Below are positions 46,533 to 56,820 of a DNA stretch of 64,000 bases, piece after piece (position 1 is the first letter of the stretch; the number at the start of each line of letters is the position of its first letter). The notes beneath the pieces were generated by a model. The model was not told where the DNA came from and searched no databases. It saw nothing but the letters and a program-made list of their open reading frames with translations. The stretch lies in the NCBI GenBank assembly GCA_963377175.1, contig CAUJNA010001446.1, positions 2,210,498 through 2,274,497 on the forward strand. The letters are read 5' to 3'. Position numbers and translations under genes: made by a program. The DNA is from Effrenium voratum. Its lineage: Eukaryota; Sar; Dinophyceae; Suessiales; Symbiodiniaceae.

Positions 46533-47915
46533 ATGCCTGAGCCTGACCCCGAAGCCTTCGCACCCTTCATGGCGAATTTCCAGCAGATGACAGCCGAGAA
46601 TCAGCGACGGCTAGCTGAAGGCATAGCCTCTTTAGCCCGCCAGCAATCGCCTTCCTCGCCTTTGATGCACTCAGCTCAGGCTGAAGACACGGAGGCCGCG
46701 CGCCAGACGGCTGACGCACAGCCTTTGCGCGAGCCTTCCCCAATTACGCCAGCAGAAGAAGAGCCTTCAGATCCGCCCCCACCGGTTGAGCTGCATCACC
46801 CAGGACGGATTTCTTGTCGAAGCCTTCGTCGCCCATCACAAAGCCCTGGGCAGATGCCTTGGCCCTCGACTCGGCAGCAGCGCATCCGCTGCCCAGGCCG
46901 CCGTGTCGGCCTTTGCCCAGAAGCCTGGCACTGCAGGCACCGTCCTCCGCACGGTTGGGGCGCAGGGCTTTTAGTGCTAAGCCAGCCACGCCCACGCAGA
47001 GCCGTGAACAGGCCTCAAACCCGGTCTCTTCATCTCAGCTCCATGCCTCTCTCAAAGACAAGTGCATTGTGGAGTGGTTGGGCATTTTGCAATTCTGCAG
47101 AGATTCAAGCCTTCTCGCACAAGCCTTGGAGGCGTCGAATCAGCCTAAAGTTCTGCTGGAGACTTCCCTGCGCAAGTTTTCAGCTGCTACCCTTGCGCAG
47201 TACCTACGCGTTCGTTTCGCAGTGCGCGGGAAGCCTCTCCCTCCTTAGCCTTGCGCACCTATCCGATTTCCTCGCAGGCTGTCAGACATCCGCGCAGGAA
47301 GATAGATCGACGCTGCGACGCAGCCCCTTGCTAATGCGCAAGGCACTGTCATGGCTGGCTCGCATAGGCCAAGTCCAAAATTTGGCAGACTTGATGGTAA
47401 ACCCACTAATCCGAGCCTTTTCTTCGAGCCCTGCACCGCATGACAGGAGGGAAGCCTTGCCCTTGCCTTTAGCAATCCTGACCGCTTGGGAATCGCACAT
47501 CGTGTCAAGTTCGTGCACGCCGGCAGCGGGTTTGATGCTTGGCGCATTCCTTCTGTGCGCGCACTGCAGCCTTAGGTTTGAAGATATCCAACGCGTTCGA
47601 CCCTCCAGCCTGTCCCTTTCAGCACAGGCACTTCGAGGAATCTGTTGGGCCACCAAAACCAAGGACAGCCTTTTGCACGCAGGCCTTTCGGATTCATGGG
47701 CATTGACATCCACACCTCTTGGCTAGTCAAGTGGCTCGACCTGCTCGGGCAAGCACTGAACGCCAGAAGTGCAGAATGGGGCGACGTTCCAGCCGGATTT
47801 CATCTTGCCACGCATGCTTCATCCCCTTTCGCGCCCTATGTCCTATTTGCAAGCACTTGTGTGCCTTCGCTGGGCCATACAACTGCCCTGGTTGCCGGAG
47901 GGTGGCCAGCTAGTC
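46533..47915 (+). pseudogene. Degraded tyrosine-recombinase-like element protein
   Basis: The ATG at 46533 opens MPEPDPEAFAPFMANF, followed by a polar leader (MTAENQRRLAEGIASLARQ). The likely protein then changes frame near 46.8, 47.2 and 47.65 kb. Late in the ORF, LGAFLLCAHCSLRFEDIQRV and GICWATKTK resemble the part of DIRS/Crypton-type tyrosine recombinases that carries the first catalytic arginine. The final frames end at 47.9 kb without a clear H-x2-R or tyrosine region. So it is a truncated, frameshifted copy. A DIRS-like retroelement or a Crypton are both possible. Confidence 0.5.
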
Positions 47916-48024
47916 ACTAAAAATAAGGTCAGTCGACAAAGACACCCGAAGCTTTGTCCCAAGACCCAACTCAAGCGAGTGAGTCACCACAGAGAGTACA
48001 AGTCTCCACAAAAGTCCGCACTGC

Positions 48025-48300
48025 CCAACACCAGCCAGAAAGCCAGCCAGAAGCCAACCAAACCCCGTCTTTTAAAACCCAGCCAGAAGCGCTTGCCTTG
48101 CAGAAACGCAGCTACGAGGCAAATTGACTGCGCATATCTACGGGTCGTTATGTTGCAGCCAAACGCCTGCACGCAGCATTCTTGATTTCGAATCCTTCGC
48201 AGGACGAGGTCGTTTCCTGGACGGGCGAGTGTCAGGAGCCTACCAGGTGGAATAGAAGCCATTTGGGAAACTCTCTCTAAAGAGAGAGGTGCGATGTTCT
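48025..48300. mobile_element. Foldback-type repeat, right-end fragment, with AGCCAGCC repeats
   Basis: From about 48105 it matches the right arm of the foldback at 55.23-55.60 kb (GCGCATATCTA, CCTTCGCAGGACGAGGTCG). It keeps the outer end GGGAAACTCTCTCTAAAGAG that the 55-kb copy has lost on that side. Confidence 0.7.
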
Positions 48301-48943
48301 GTGTTCGCGCTTTCGCGCGGCGCAGTCTGCAGCTGTCGCTGCAGTTCGCGCAGTTCGCGCAGTTCGCGCGCTGCGCAAGATTGATCCAATGTCGCGCCAT
48401 CGTTGCTTTAAGACAATTCAATCTTGCCTCAACAATGGCCTGGTATCGAAGCCTCCAGCCTGCCAAGTCATATGAATCATACGGATCACACGATCATTCG
48501 GTCATACGGTGACGGCTTGGCACTTGCCACGTCCCTGCCAGGAAAGCCTCCAGCCTGCCAAGCCCGCGCCACCCGAGGACGGCCTCGAAGCGAAGATCTG
48601 TCCCCGAGACCTTCCTGGTAGCCGAGCACGTGCTGAACGTGGCGGCAAGCGCACGAGCAGGCTCGCCCGCGCTACCCGAGGTTGGAATTCTTCCCACCGA
48701 GGTCGGAATTCCGACTTCGCTCTCCCACCGTCGGAATTCCGGGTCGCAATTCCAACTTCGCTCCAAGCTTCCGATTTTTTGGTTTTTTTCTCTGTCAGCT
48801 TTGCGGTTCTCGCCGCATCACTGACAGAGTGTTTTTTGCACCTCCATCGCCCTGCCGTCAGAGATATGGTTCTCGCCATACCATTGTCGGAGCGGTTTTA
48901 CCCTGTCAAGTCGACAATGATGCCGTTCTCGCGGCTCTCTTTT

Positions 48944-49330
48944 TTAGAGGGATTCCACCTGGTAGGCTCCTGACACTCGTCCGTCCAGGAAACGACCTTG
49001 TCCTGCGAAGGCTGCGTGCAGGCGTGTGGCTGCAACATAACAACCCCGTAGCTGCGTTTCTGCAAGGCGAGCTAAAAAAATGGTCCAAACCAGCCAAGCC
49101 AGCCAGAAAGCCAGCCAGAAGCCAGCCAGAAGCCAGCCAAACCAGCCAGAAAGCCAGCCAGAAAGCCAGCCAGAAGCCTCTTTTTTTGATACAAGCCAGC
49201 CAACCAAAAAGCCACAGAAGCCAGCCAGAAAGCCAGGCAGAAGTCAGCCAGAAGCCAACCAAGCCTTGTCTTTTAAAACCCAGCCAGAAGCCAACCAAAA
49301 GGCCAGCCAGCCAAAAAGCCAGCCAGCAGG
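48944..49330. mobile_element. Foldback-type repeat, left-end fragment, then (AGCCAGCCAGA)n
   Basis: 48944-49070 is the inverted counterpart of 48105-48300 (CTCCTGACACTCGTCCGTCC, GGAAACGACCTTGTCCTGCG). A run of AGCCAGCCAGAAGCC units follows to 49330. Confidence 0.75.
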
Positions 49331-49389
49331 CGGTGGCCGCCATCGGCGAGTCGTCCCAGCAGCGGACGCAGCGTCGTCCTGGCCACGCA

Positions 49390-49800
49390 CACCGTGGGTG
49401 CAGTGAGTGTGGACGGCTACACGTGCGCACCTACAACTTGACGCCCGGCCAAGAGCTCCTCTTCGCCTTCGGCACGGGCGGCCGACAACGTCTACGACCC
49501 CCTGCACGGCAGCTTCGCGGGTGACCAGGGCGCCTGGAGCACGGCCAAGATGTACTTCACCGTCGCTAAACGGGGTCGCGAAGCTGCACTTCGGGGTGTT
49601 TCTAGGCGCCGGGCCTGCCCAACGTGGAGGTCTACGGCCTCCAGATGCTGGACGCAACCCTGGAGGCCGGCAACATGACGGAGACACGACGGCCTCGGCC
49701 CTGCTGCTGAAGCACGAGTTCCTCGACGGAGGAGCCAACGACCTGCTGGAGCCCACCCTGACCACGCTGGGCAATTTTTTGAGGGCTACGCCATGACCCT
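49390..49800 (+). pseudogene. Decayed secreted or carbohydrate-binding-like gene
   Basis: Sensible protein appears in pieces that need four or more frame changes: RTYNLTPGQELLFAFGTG, ADNVYDPLHGSFAGDQGAW, NGVAKLHFGVFLGAG, PNVEVYGLQMLDATLE, and LLLKHEFLDGGANDLLEPTL. The alternating hydrophobic pattern and the FGVFLGAG / VEVYGLQML strands look like a jelly-roll carbohydrate-binding module. I cannot name a family with certainty. Codon composition is GC-rich like the viral block downstream, not like its repeat-rich neighbours. Confidence 0.4.
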
Positions 49801-49812
49801 GCCTCATAGATC

Positions 49813-49922
49813 CATCCGGAGTAAATTTACTCCCTTCAAGGATTTACTCCGGGAGTAAATTCATTTACTCCGAATCGGAGTAAATGAGTACGGAGTAAGT
49901 TTCATTTACTCCGGGAGTAAAC
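49813..49922. repeat. Array of ATTTACTCC / GGAGTAAAT inverted units
   Basis: About seven copies of ATTTACTCC or its complement occur in both orientations in 110 bases. Several adjacent pairs could form small hairpins. Confidence 0.9.
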
Positions 49923-49931
49923 GGGCGCAAA

Positions 49932-49965
49932 CTGCACTCTGCAGAGTGCAGTTTGCACTCTGCAG
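49932..49965. repeat. Perfect palindrome centred on CTGCAG
   Basis: CAAACTGCACTCTG is followed directly by its reverse complement CAGAGTGCAGTTTG. A near-identical palindrome with one mismatch is at about 51345-51378, on the other side of the (CAA)n block. Confidence 0.9.
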
Positions 49966-50245
49966 GTCACGCGAGCCCGCAGAGGGATCTGCCACCAGCC
50001 GCTGCTTACCCTTGTCCCGAGACTTGCTTCTGGCAAGGGTGGTTTGGAGCTCCAGGGCTTTCTCAAGACTACTCATGGTTCCAAAAAAAACTTACCTTGA
50101 TGCGCGAAAACTGCATTTTGGTCAAGAACAGAGGATCATGCAGTTTGGACGGCAGGCAAGAACAAACAAGCGCATGGCTCAGCATCGAGCCAGTTCTTGT
50201 GGTTCTTGGTTCTTGCCACCCACATGAGAGTAAGTGCCAAACATC

Positions 50246-50808
<563 letters not shown>

Positions 50809-50884
50809 AAACAGCACAGCAACAGCGCCCGCAATCTAAAATATCACAAATGCCATGCGCGCAGCAAAAAACTGCGATTGGACA

Positions 50885-51190
50885 AATAAACAAACATCCT
50901 GAACCTAAGAAACAAACAAACCAATAAAACACAAACAACCAAACAAACAAAGAAATAAACAAACACCCTAAACCCTAAGAAACAAACAAACAAAGAAACC
51001 ACAAAAACAAGCAAACAAACAAAAACACACACATCCTAAACCCTAAGAAACAAACAAACAAACAAACACAACCAAACAAATAAACTCAAAACAGACAAAC
51101 AAAAACAAACAACAGAGACAAACAAACAAAGAAACAAAAACAAGCAAACAAACAAACAAACAAACAAACAAAAAACACAAAACAAACAGT
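50885..51190. repeat. (AAAC)n-rich low-complexity tract
   Basis: AAACAAAC units are interrupted three times by CCTAAACCCTAAGAAAC. CCTAAACCCTAA resembles plant/algal telomere units (CCCTAAA), but the three short pieces are too few to claim telomeric DNA. Confidence 0.9.
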
Positions 51191-51508
51191 CAAGCCACAA
51201 ACAAACAGACAAACAACACACGCGCACGCCCACGCGCACGCATACGCGCACCCAGAGGCACAATCGCAACAGCAACAAAAAACACGCTGGGGCAAGCAAA
51301 ACCATCTGTTTTCGGACTTGGGCAAAGGAATCAAGAAAACCCAAAGCGCAAACTGCACTCTGCACAGTGCAGTTTGCGCTGGCCAGTTTGCAAACTGCAC
51401 CCATGGTCAATGTGATTCGGAAATTCACAGCGCACAAAGAGTCCACAGACCTCTACGCCCCACCTAGGCACTTAAGCTGAACTGGAAACAGCCGTGTGAT
51501 CCTGAGTG

Positions 51509-52666
51509 GATGTTGAAGATGGGTTCCCTTTGCTTCGATTTCGCGGAGTTGGCACCGAACTCCAAACTCAAAGGATCAAAGCTCAGGGAAGCCATCAGCC
51601 TCTTGCTCGAGAAGGGCGACTGACCAACAGCACTAACAAAGATAAGAGGTCCTTTGTTGACGGCTGCGACCTCATGATTCGCATCGCCATGCAGCAGTTT
51701 CGTCATGCCAAAAGTGACCTGGGAAAACGCGACCAGCTTTTCACGCGGCTGCCCAAGGCACACAGTGCCAGGATCAAACTTGTGTTGGACAGCATCTTGC
51801 TGCCCCGTGACTTTCAGGAGTCCAGTGATGAGGAGGGCGATGTGTCTTTCTGGCAACCCGACGAGAACTCAAAGGACCCAAAGGCTCTTGTTCTTGCAGC
51901 TCCTGATGTTCTTGCTGTTCTTGCCGATCCTGCTAGCTCTTCAAAGCCTGATCCCACGCAGTGTTCAATGAAGCAGCGCCGCGCACCCCGACCGAACCTT
52001 CCCAAACCAAGGTTGGATTCAGCCCAGGTGATTCTTATGCTCAGAGCCCAAGCTTTCAGGCAGGCTCAGCTACTTTCAAAAGCTCAAGCGGCCATCTTCA
52101 GCTGAGATTCCCACGGACCCCCAGGCGAAGGCCCAGGCGAAGTCCAGCAAGGTCAACGATGAGTCTCTCCTTTCAGAGGCTAGGTTTTTTGCGCCTGCTC
52201 CTAAAAAAAAGGCAAAGATCATGAAAAAGCCAAGTGCTTCAGCTAGCCCCAGGGCTCCTACAATGAAACGCCCTGCGTCAGCAGGGCCTTCGCAACCAGT
52301 TGAGGACTGAGGGTCTTTCAAGTAAAGTTTTTCAGTGTGATCATATCAAGTCGTCCTTCGAACATAATGAAAGGTTACGCCAGAATGTCGCCACTGTTTG
52401 GGAGGAGACTGGCAGCAAGAAGGTGTTTGAAAACCGCTGGATCCAGTCAGCCACATACGGCGATTGCAAAGTCAAGTTTTACACCGCGAAAAGCTATATT
52501 CGCCAGAAGGTGGACGGCAAGTTCCTGCAGGTCATTGGGAGCTGTCACCAGCAGCACCACAGTTGTTGATCGGCTCGCGCCCTATGTCGAGCAAGGCCTG
52601 AGCAAGGAAGAACTGAACAAGCAACGCGATGAGATTATGGTGTCACTGGTGGAAGATGTAGATTAG
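51509..52666 (+). pseudogene. CKV-YT-KSYIR family protein, frameshifted
   Basis: Pieces of one protein lie in several frames. A start MLKMGSLCFDFAEL at 51509 leads into TNSTNKDKRSFVDGCDLMI (about 51620) and a middle LKRPSSAEIPTDPQAKAQAK (52.09 kb) with a lysine/proline/serine tail, KKPSASASPRAPTMKRPAS. The C-terminal block has DCKVKFYTAKSYIRQKVDGK, and the end LAPYVEQGLSKEELNKQRDE closes with VEDVD and a stop at 52666. This block is a family I know as abundant in dinoflagellate genomes, often near repeats, with no assigned function. A stop after QPVED (52307) and frame changes make this copy non-functional, unless introns were misread. Confidence 0.55.
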
Positions 52667-52769
52667 CCTGACTTTCGGCAGTTCTTGCAATGTCACGCAG
52701 AAACAATTGCACCCTTGCCCGTTCATGCGTTCGTGGATTGCCGGTTCATGCCGCATGTGCAGTTCATGA

Positions 52770-52920
52770 CGGCCGAGAGACACACATGTCTGCATGCCAC
52801 AAGATTCTCCTTCGAGGCCACATGTCGAACTTGCAGAAACAGTTCGAGAGACACACATGTCTGCATGCCACAAGATTTTCTTTCGAGGCCACACATGTCG
52901 AACTTGCAGAAAAAGTTCAA
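52770..52920. repeat. Tandem duplication of about 69 bp
   Basis: CGAGAGACACACATGTCTGC to CGAACTTGCAGAAA occurs twice in a row with few differences. Confidence 0.88.
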
Positions 52921-53141
52921 GTTTCAATTTCAATTGCAAAGTCAACAGTTCTCAACTTACATGATTGGACTGGTGTTTTAGCAATTACACAAATCTACAA
53001 AGCCGGCTCTGTTAGCAACCGTGGGCGACGCGGCGAGACTCTACGTGGGCGGGTGGAAGGAGGGTATCACTCGTCAGGACTGCTGCACGCTAGACATAAG
53101 CTTGATGTTTCTGCAAGCACTCACGGCTTCAGGAAGTGATC

Positions 53142-53233
53142 GAATACTTGACCGATGTGAGCGGCGAGCCCCCTTGGGACGTGCAGCTCTTTCGCTACCG
53201 GGCATCGAAAGTCACGTTCCTTCGTGTTCTTGC
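53142..53233 (+). CDS. Exon-like segment, family unknown
   Basis: After a CTTCAG acceptor, an open stretch reads EVIEYLTDVSGEPPWDVQLF then RYRASKVTFLR, before dissolving into TTGCTTG-type low-complexity sequence. The composition is protein-like. It may be an exon of the SURP gene immediately downstream. I do not recognise it. Confidence 0.35.
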
Positions 53234-53290
53234 TTGCTTTTGCTTGTTCTTGCGTGTTCTTGCGTGTTCTTGCATGTTCTTGCATGAGAC

Positions 53291-54142
53291 TTGAGGTTCG
53301 CGAGATCACCATCCGGGTCAGCCAATTGCTACCTTTGTGCAACATCGTACTGTCATCTTGGTGAGATTCTTCGGGGTAAGAATCTGCCAGAGCTTTGTGC
53401 GAAGCCTCTCCGCACAAAGCCTGCGCCCCGCAAGACAGTTCGAGCGGCTCCGCCTCCGCCGCCGCCGTCGCGTAGGAGCGCAGTTCCTGTTGCTGGCGCC
53501 GCAGCCCCTGACGCCGGTTCTTGCGCTGGAGTTCCTGCTGGTTCTTGCGGAGTTCCTGCTGGTTCTTTCGGAGTCGCTGCTGGTTCCGGAGTTCGTGCTG
53601 GTTCTTGCGGGACAACCCCGCCGGCAGACCTGGTGGGTGTGATTCAAAGCATGGCGCGTCTAGCTGCTTTCAGCGGATCTGGGTTTGAGGAGCGAACTTT
53701 GCGGGAGCACGACCAAAATAAGTATCAGTTCCTCTTGCCGGACAACGAGTACCATGCGTACTATTGCTGGCAACGGGATCTGGCCGTTCAGGAACGCGCG
53801 GAGCGGCTAGGCGGCGGAGTTCCTGCTGGTTCTTGCGCTGGAGTTCCTGCTGGTTCCGGAGTTCCTGCTGGCTCCGCAGTTCTTGCGCCCGGAATCCACG
53901 CAATTCCTCCTGCTGTGGATGCTGGTCCATGCGGAGCTGGTTCTTGCGGAGTTCCTGCAGGTTCTTTCGCTGTTCCTCATGCCGAGGATCCTCAGCCTGC
54001 AAGGAGAACCGCCAATGGCTCCACCTTTGCCGAAATTCGGCCCTACTTTGAGGGCGAAAGCTGCAGCCTTCAAGGCAAAAGCAACAACGTCAATGCCACC
54101 CTCGGAGTGGCTAGGCCCCGTAGCGCCTTGCCCTGCATTTAG
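53291..54142 (+). CDS. SURP-domain protein (splicing-factor-like), flanked by repeat-encoded linkers
   Basis: The 283-codon frame has a clear SURP (SWAP) module at about residues 117-170: VIQSMARLAAFSGSGFEERT, then YQFLLPDNEYHAYYCWQRDL. SURP modules occur in pre-mRNA splicing factors such as SF3A1, U2SURP and SFSWAP, where they bind other splicing proteins in the nucleus. On both sides are GSCGVPAGS-type linkers made of 15-to-18-base repeats (GGAGTTCCTGCTGGTTCTTG). The first about 40 codons (MRFARSPSGSANC) look unlike protein and may be intron. No RRM or G-patch is visible here. The frame ends at 54142 after a low-similarity tail. Whether this is a working gene or a copied exon is open. Confidence 0.6.
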   Translation: MRFARSPSGSANCYLCATSYCHLGEILRGKNLPELCAKPLRTKPAPRKTVRAAPPPPPPSRRSAVPVAGAAAPDAGSCAGVPAGSCGVPAGSFGVAAGSGVRAGSCGTTPPADLVGVIQSMARLAAFSGSGFEERTLREHDQNKYQFLLPDNEYHAYYCWQRDLAVQERAERLGGGVPAGSCAGVPAGSGVPAGSAVLAPGIHAIPPAVDAGPCGAGSCGVPAGSFAVPHAEDPQPARRTANGSTFAEIRPYFEGESCSLQGKSNNVNATLGVARPRSALPCI

Positions 54143-54601
54143 AAAGAAGAAGAAAAGGAACCCTTCTTGGCAAAAGCACGAGAGCGGGTAAACATCCACA
54201 TTTTGCAAGCCATAAATTTGGGTTGCCAATTTTCTTAAACAAGCTGGAGCCAACAATTTGCAAAACACTTGGCGAACTTGCAAGCAAGTTGCCAACGTCA
54301 GGATCGCCGTTCTCAAGCTGGAGCTGCAGATGAAGACCTTCGCTGAAGCTGCTCGTCTTTAACAAGAAACTATGTGAGACTGCAATTTTGTTTTTAGAGC
54401 TTCGCCGCAACATCATCCAAGGTTGATGGATCCAAGCAGGTGCGCGCACGTGGCCTCAAGTGTAAGTAATTAGCAGTGACGCAGTTCATTTTGAATAAGA
54501 GCGCTATGCTTTTGCAGAAGATTGAACCTTTTTTTGCCAGGGCTCGAAAATCGAGAGCTCCTGCGACCGTTGTTCTTGCGCAAGCAGGATAAGAGCCAGA
54601 T

Positions 54602-54889
54602 ATGCGAGTTATGATCTGGAGTGCAAAAAAAGGCGCAGCCTGGAACGCAAGGGGGTCACTGCAGATAGATTCCAAGCGTGTGCTTCCCAAGATCGACTTG
54701 GAGCGCCGCCTCTTCTGGGACCCGGCCGGCAACCGCGCGCCGCGCCCCGCGGAGTTCTCGCGTCGCAAGGGCCGCGCGCTTGTGGAGGCCCGGCACGTGT
54801 GGCTGATGGGCAGGCAGTGGGACGCGCTCTTTGAGGTGCGCCACCTCATGCTGGAGCCCCTGGAGGCGCCGTGCTGCCCGTTCGGCTAG
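54602..54889 (+). CDS. C-terminal part of an unrecognised viral-type protein
   Basis: The frame becomes protein-like from about IDSKRVLPKIDLERRLFWDP and continues ARHVWLMGRQWDALFEVRHL to a TAG at 54887-54889. It converges on the helicase fragment, and the two stop codons overlap in the tetranucleotide CTAG, a compact layout expected of viral DNA. The N-terminal part is missing or lies in sequence I cannot read. The family is unknown. Confidence 0.45.
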   Translation: MRVMIWSAKKGAAWNARGSLQIDSKRVLPKIDLERRLFWDPAGNRAPRPAEFSRRKGRALVEARHVWLMGRQWDALFEVRHLMLEPLEAPCCPFG

Positions 54890-55180
54890 GCCGCCTCCAG
54901 CAGCTCGGAGCTCGTCGCCCTTGAGGCGCCCACGTACAGGTGGCGCAGCGTGAGGTGGCAGGACTCCAGGTCCAGGCGGACGCAGTTGTGGAGGGTGAGG
55001 CCTTTGAGGCCTCCGGCGCCAGGGCCGGGTTCGCCGCTGCGTTGACGGCCATGCGCTTGCTGTGGCCGATGACCAGCGTGGTGTCCGGCCTTGGAGGGGT
55101 AGAGCTCCTTCAGTCTGCTCCAGCGTGGGGCAGCCCTCCTCGCCGACCCGCAGCCACCACGAAGTCGAAGATGCCGGGGC
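54886..55180 (-). pseudogene. SF1 helicase C-terminal fragment (Pif1/RecD-like)
   Basis: Read on the minus strand, pieces in shifting frames give WSRLKELYPSKAG, TTLVIGHSKRMAVNAAAN and then GLKGLTLHNCVRLDLESC and LRHLYVGASRATSSELLEAA before a stop. GLTLHN corresponds to helicase motif V, and YVGASRAT to motif VI with its arginine finger, as in Pif1- and RecD-type superfamily 1 helicases. Such helicases are carried by many DNA viruses and polinton-like elements for replication. Only the end of the protein is present. The upstream boundary at about 55190 is where the foldback element begins, which probably cut it. Confidence 0.6.
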
Positions 55181-55189
55181 TCTCTCTTT

Positions 55190-55605
55190 AGAGGGGGTTT
55201 CCCAAATGGATTCTATTCTACCTGAGAGGCTCCTAGCACTCGTCCGTCCAGGAAACGACCTCGTCCTGCGAAGGATTCGAAGTCTAAAACGCTGCGTGCA
55301 GGCGTGTGGCTGCAAAATAATGACCCCTAGATATGCTTGCAATTTGGCTCCAGGTTGCATTTCAAGCGAGCCAACCTTTGCAAAAAAAAAAAAAAGAAAA
55401 AAGGGGTCCCAAAAAAGGGGTCCCAAAAAAAAGGGAAAAGGGGTTTCCTTTGGCAAAGCTTGACATCGCTTGAAATGCAACCTGGAGCCAAATTGCTGCG
55501 CATATCTAGGGGTCATTATTTTGCAGCCACACACCTGCACGCAGCATTTTAGACTTCGAATCCTTCGCAGGACGAGGTCGTTTCCTGGACGGACGAGCGC
55601 TAGGT
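55190..55605. mobile_element. Foldback element with long inverted arms
   Basis: Arms of about 150 bases (55230-55380 and 55452-55604) are near-perfect reverse complements, starting CCTAGCACTCGTCCGTCCAG and ending GGACGGACGAGCGCTAGG. The loop is rich in A and GGGGTCCC. The left arm extends outward to CTCTCTTTAGAG; the right side is cut at the start of the 17-bp satellite. Confidence 0.88.
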
Positions 55606-56112
55606 CTGCAAAGGAGCGTGCTCTGCAAAGGAGCGTGCTCTGCAAAGAAGCGTGCTCTGCAAAGAAGCGTGCTGCGCAGAGGAGAGTGCTCTGCAAAGGA
55701 GAGTGCTCTGCAAAGGAGCGTGCTCTGCAAAGGAGCGTGCTCTGCATAGAAGCGTGCTCTGCAAAGAAGCGTGCTCTGCAAAGGAGAGTGCTCTGCAAAG
55801 AAGCGTGCTCTGCAAAGGAGCGTGCTCTGCAAAGGTGCTCTGCAAAGGAGCGTGCTCTGCAAAGAAGCGTGCTCTGCAAAGGAGCGTGCTCTGCAAAGAA
55901 GCGTGCTGCGCAGAGGAGAGTGCTCTGCAAAGAGAGTGCTCTGCAAAGAAGCGTGCTCTGCAAAGGAGCGTGCTCTGCAAAGGGGCGTGCTCTGCAAAGG
56001 AGCGTGCTCTGCAAAGGAGCGTGCTCTGCAAAGGAGAGTGCTCTGCAAAGAAGCGTGCTCTGCAAAGGAGAGTGCTCTGCAGAGGAGCGTGCTCTGCAAA
56101 GAAGCGTGCTCT
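55606..56112. repeat. 17-bp satellite, about 30 units
   Basis: The unit is AGGAGCGTGCTCTGCAA with AAGAAGCGTG and AGGAGAGTG variants, and rare units one to two bases shorter. Because 17 is not a multiple of three and the unit lacks stops, all six frames remain open (17-residue protein repeats). These are not genes. Confidence 0.95.
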
Positions 56113-56126
56113 GTCTTCACCGCGCC

Positions 56127-56195
56127 CGAAGCTGACTCACCGAAGCTGACTCACCGAAGCTGACTCACCGAAGCTGACTCACCGAAGCTGACTCG
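56127..56195. repeat. 14-bp tandem repeat, five units
   Basis: CGAAGCTGACTCAC is repeated five times directly after the 17-bp satellite. Confidence 0.93.
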
Positions 56196-56299
56196 TTGAT
56201 TTCTCTAGTTGTGTGTCTTCGCGCGGCGCAGTCTGCAGCGGAACTCCACGCGGGCAGCAACCAAAAAATGGTTGGTGCCTGTTTCCAGTTCCGAGGCGC

Positions 56300-56760
56300 T
56301 TCGAAAACACAAGTGCCACTTGTGTTTTCGAGCATCGCCACCTGCCCGGCATCGGAGGCTTCGATACCTAGCGCGCCACATTCCTGCCGCGCTACCTGCC
56401 CGGCATAGAAGCCTCCCGGCCGCGCCACCTGCCCGGCATCGGAGCCCTGCCGAGCCCGCGCCAAGGTCGGAATTCTTCCCAGGAAAAAAAAATCCAGTTG
56501 TCGTCTAAGCCGACAACTGTCTAAAGTTTCGGCGAATCGGAGCCTCCCGGCCGCGCCACCTGCCCGGCATCGGAGCCTCCCACCCGGCCGCTTCGAAAGC
56601 ATAAGTGCCACTTATGCTTTCCAGCATCACATTCCTGCCCGACATCGGAGCCGCGCCAGCCCGCCGACGTGGAGGCTTCGATACCTAGCGCGCCACCTGC
56701 CCGGCATAGAAGCCTCCCGGCCGCGCCACCCGGCGGTGGCACGTTGAGCCAAAATTGGTT
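56300..56760. repeat. GC-rich imperfect repeats (CCGCGCCACCTGCCCGGCAT)
   Basis: The phrase CCGCGCCACCTGCCCGGCAT with GGAGCC or AGAAGCCTCC recurs at least five times. Two short palindromes, AACACAAGTGCCACTTGTGTT and AGCATAAGTGCCACTTATGCT, are embedded at about 56307 and 56597. No gene. Confidence 0.8.
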
Positions 56761-56820
56761 CAAGGCGCCACCGTCGGTATTTTGCCCGAAAAACCCATCA
56801 CCGGGCCAGCGCCGAAGGTC

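Noticed and set aside
50885..51060. Telomeric repeat CCCTAAA
   Set aside because: Only three short CCTAAACCCTAA pieces occur within an AAAC-rich tract; there is no array.
54656..56065. 469-codon minus-strand ORF
   Set aside because: It is produced by the stop-free 17-bp satellite plus foldback DNA read through into an out-of-frame helicase region.
55606..56195. CRISPR-like array
   Set aside because: The units are head-to-tail without spacers and the genome is eukaryotic, so it is a satellite.
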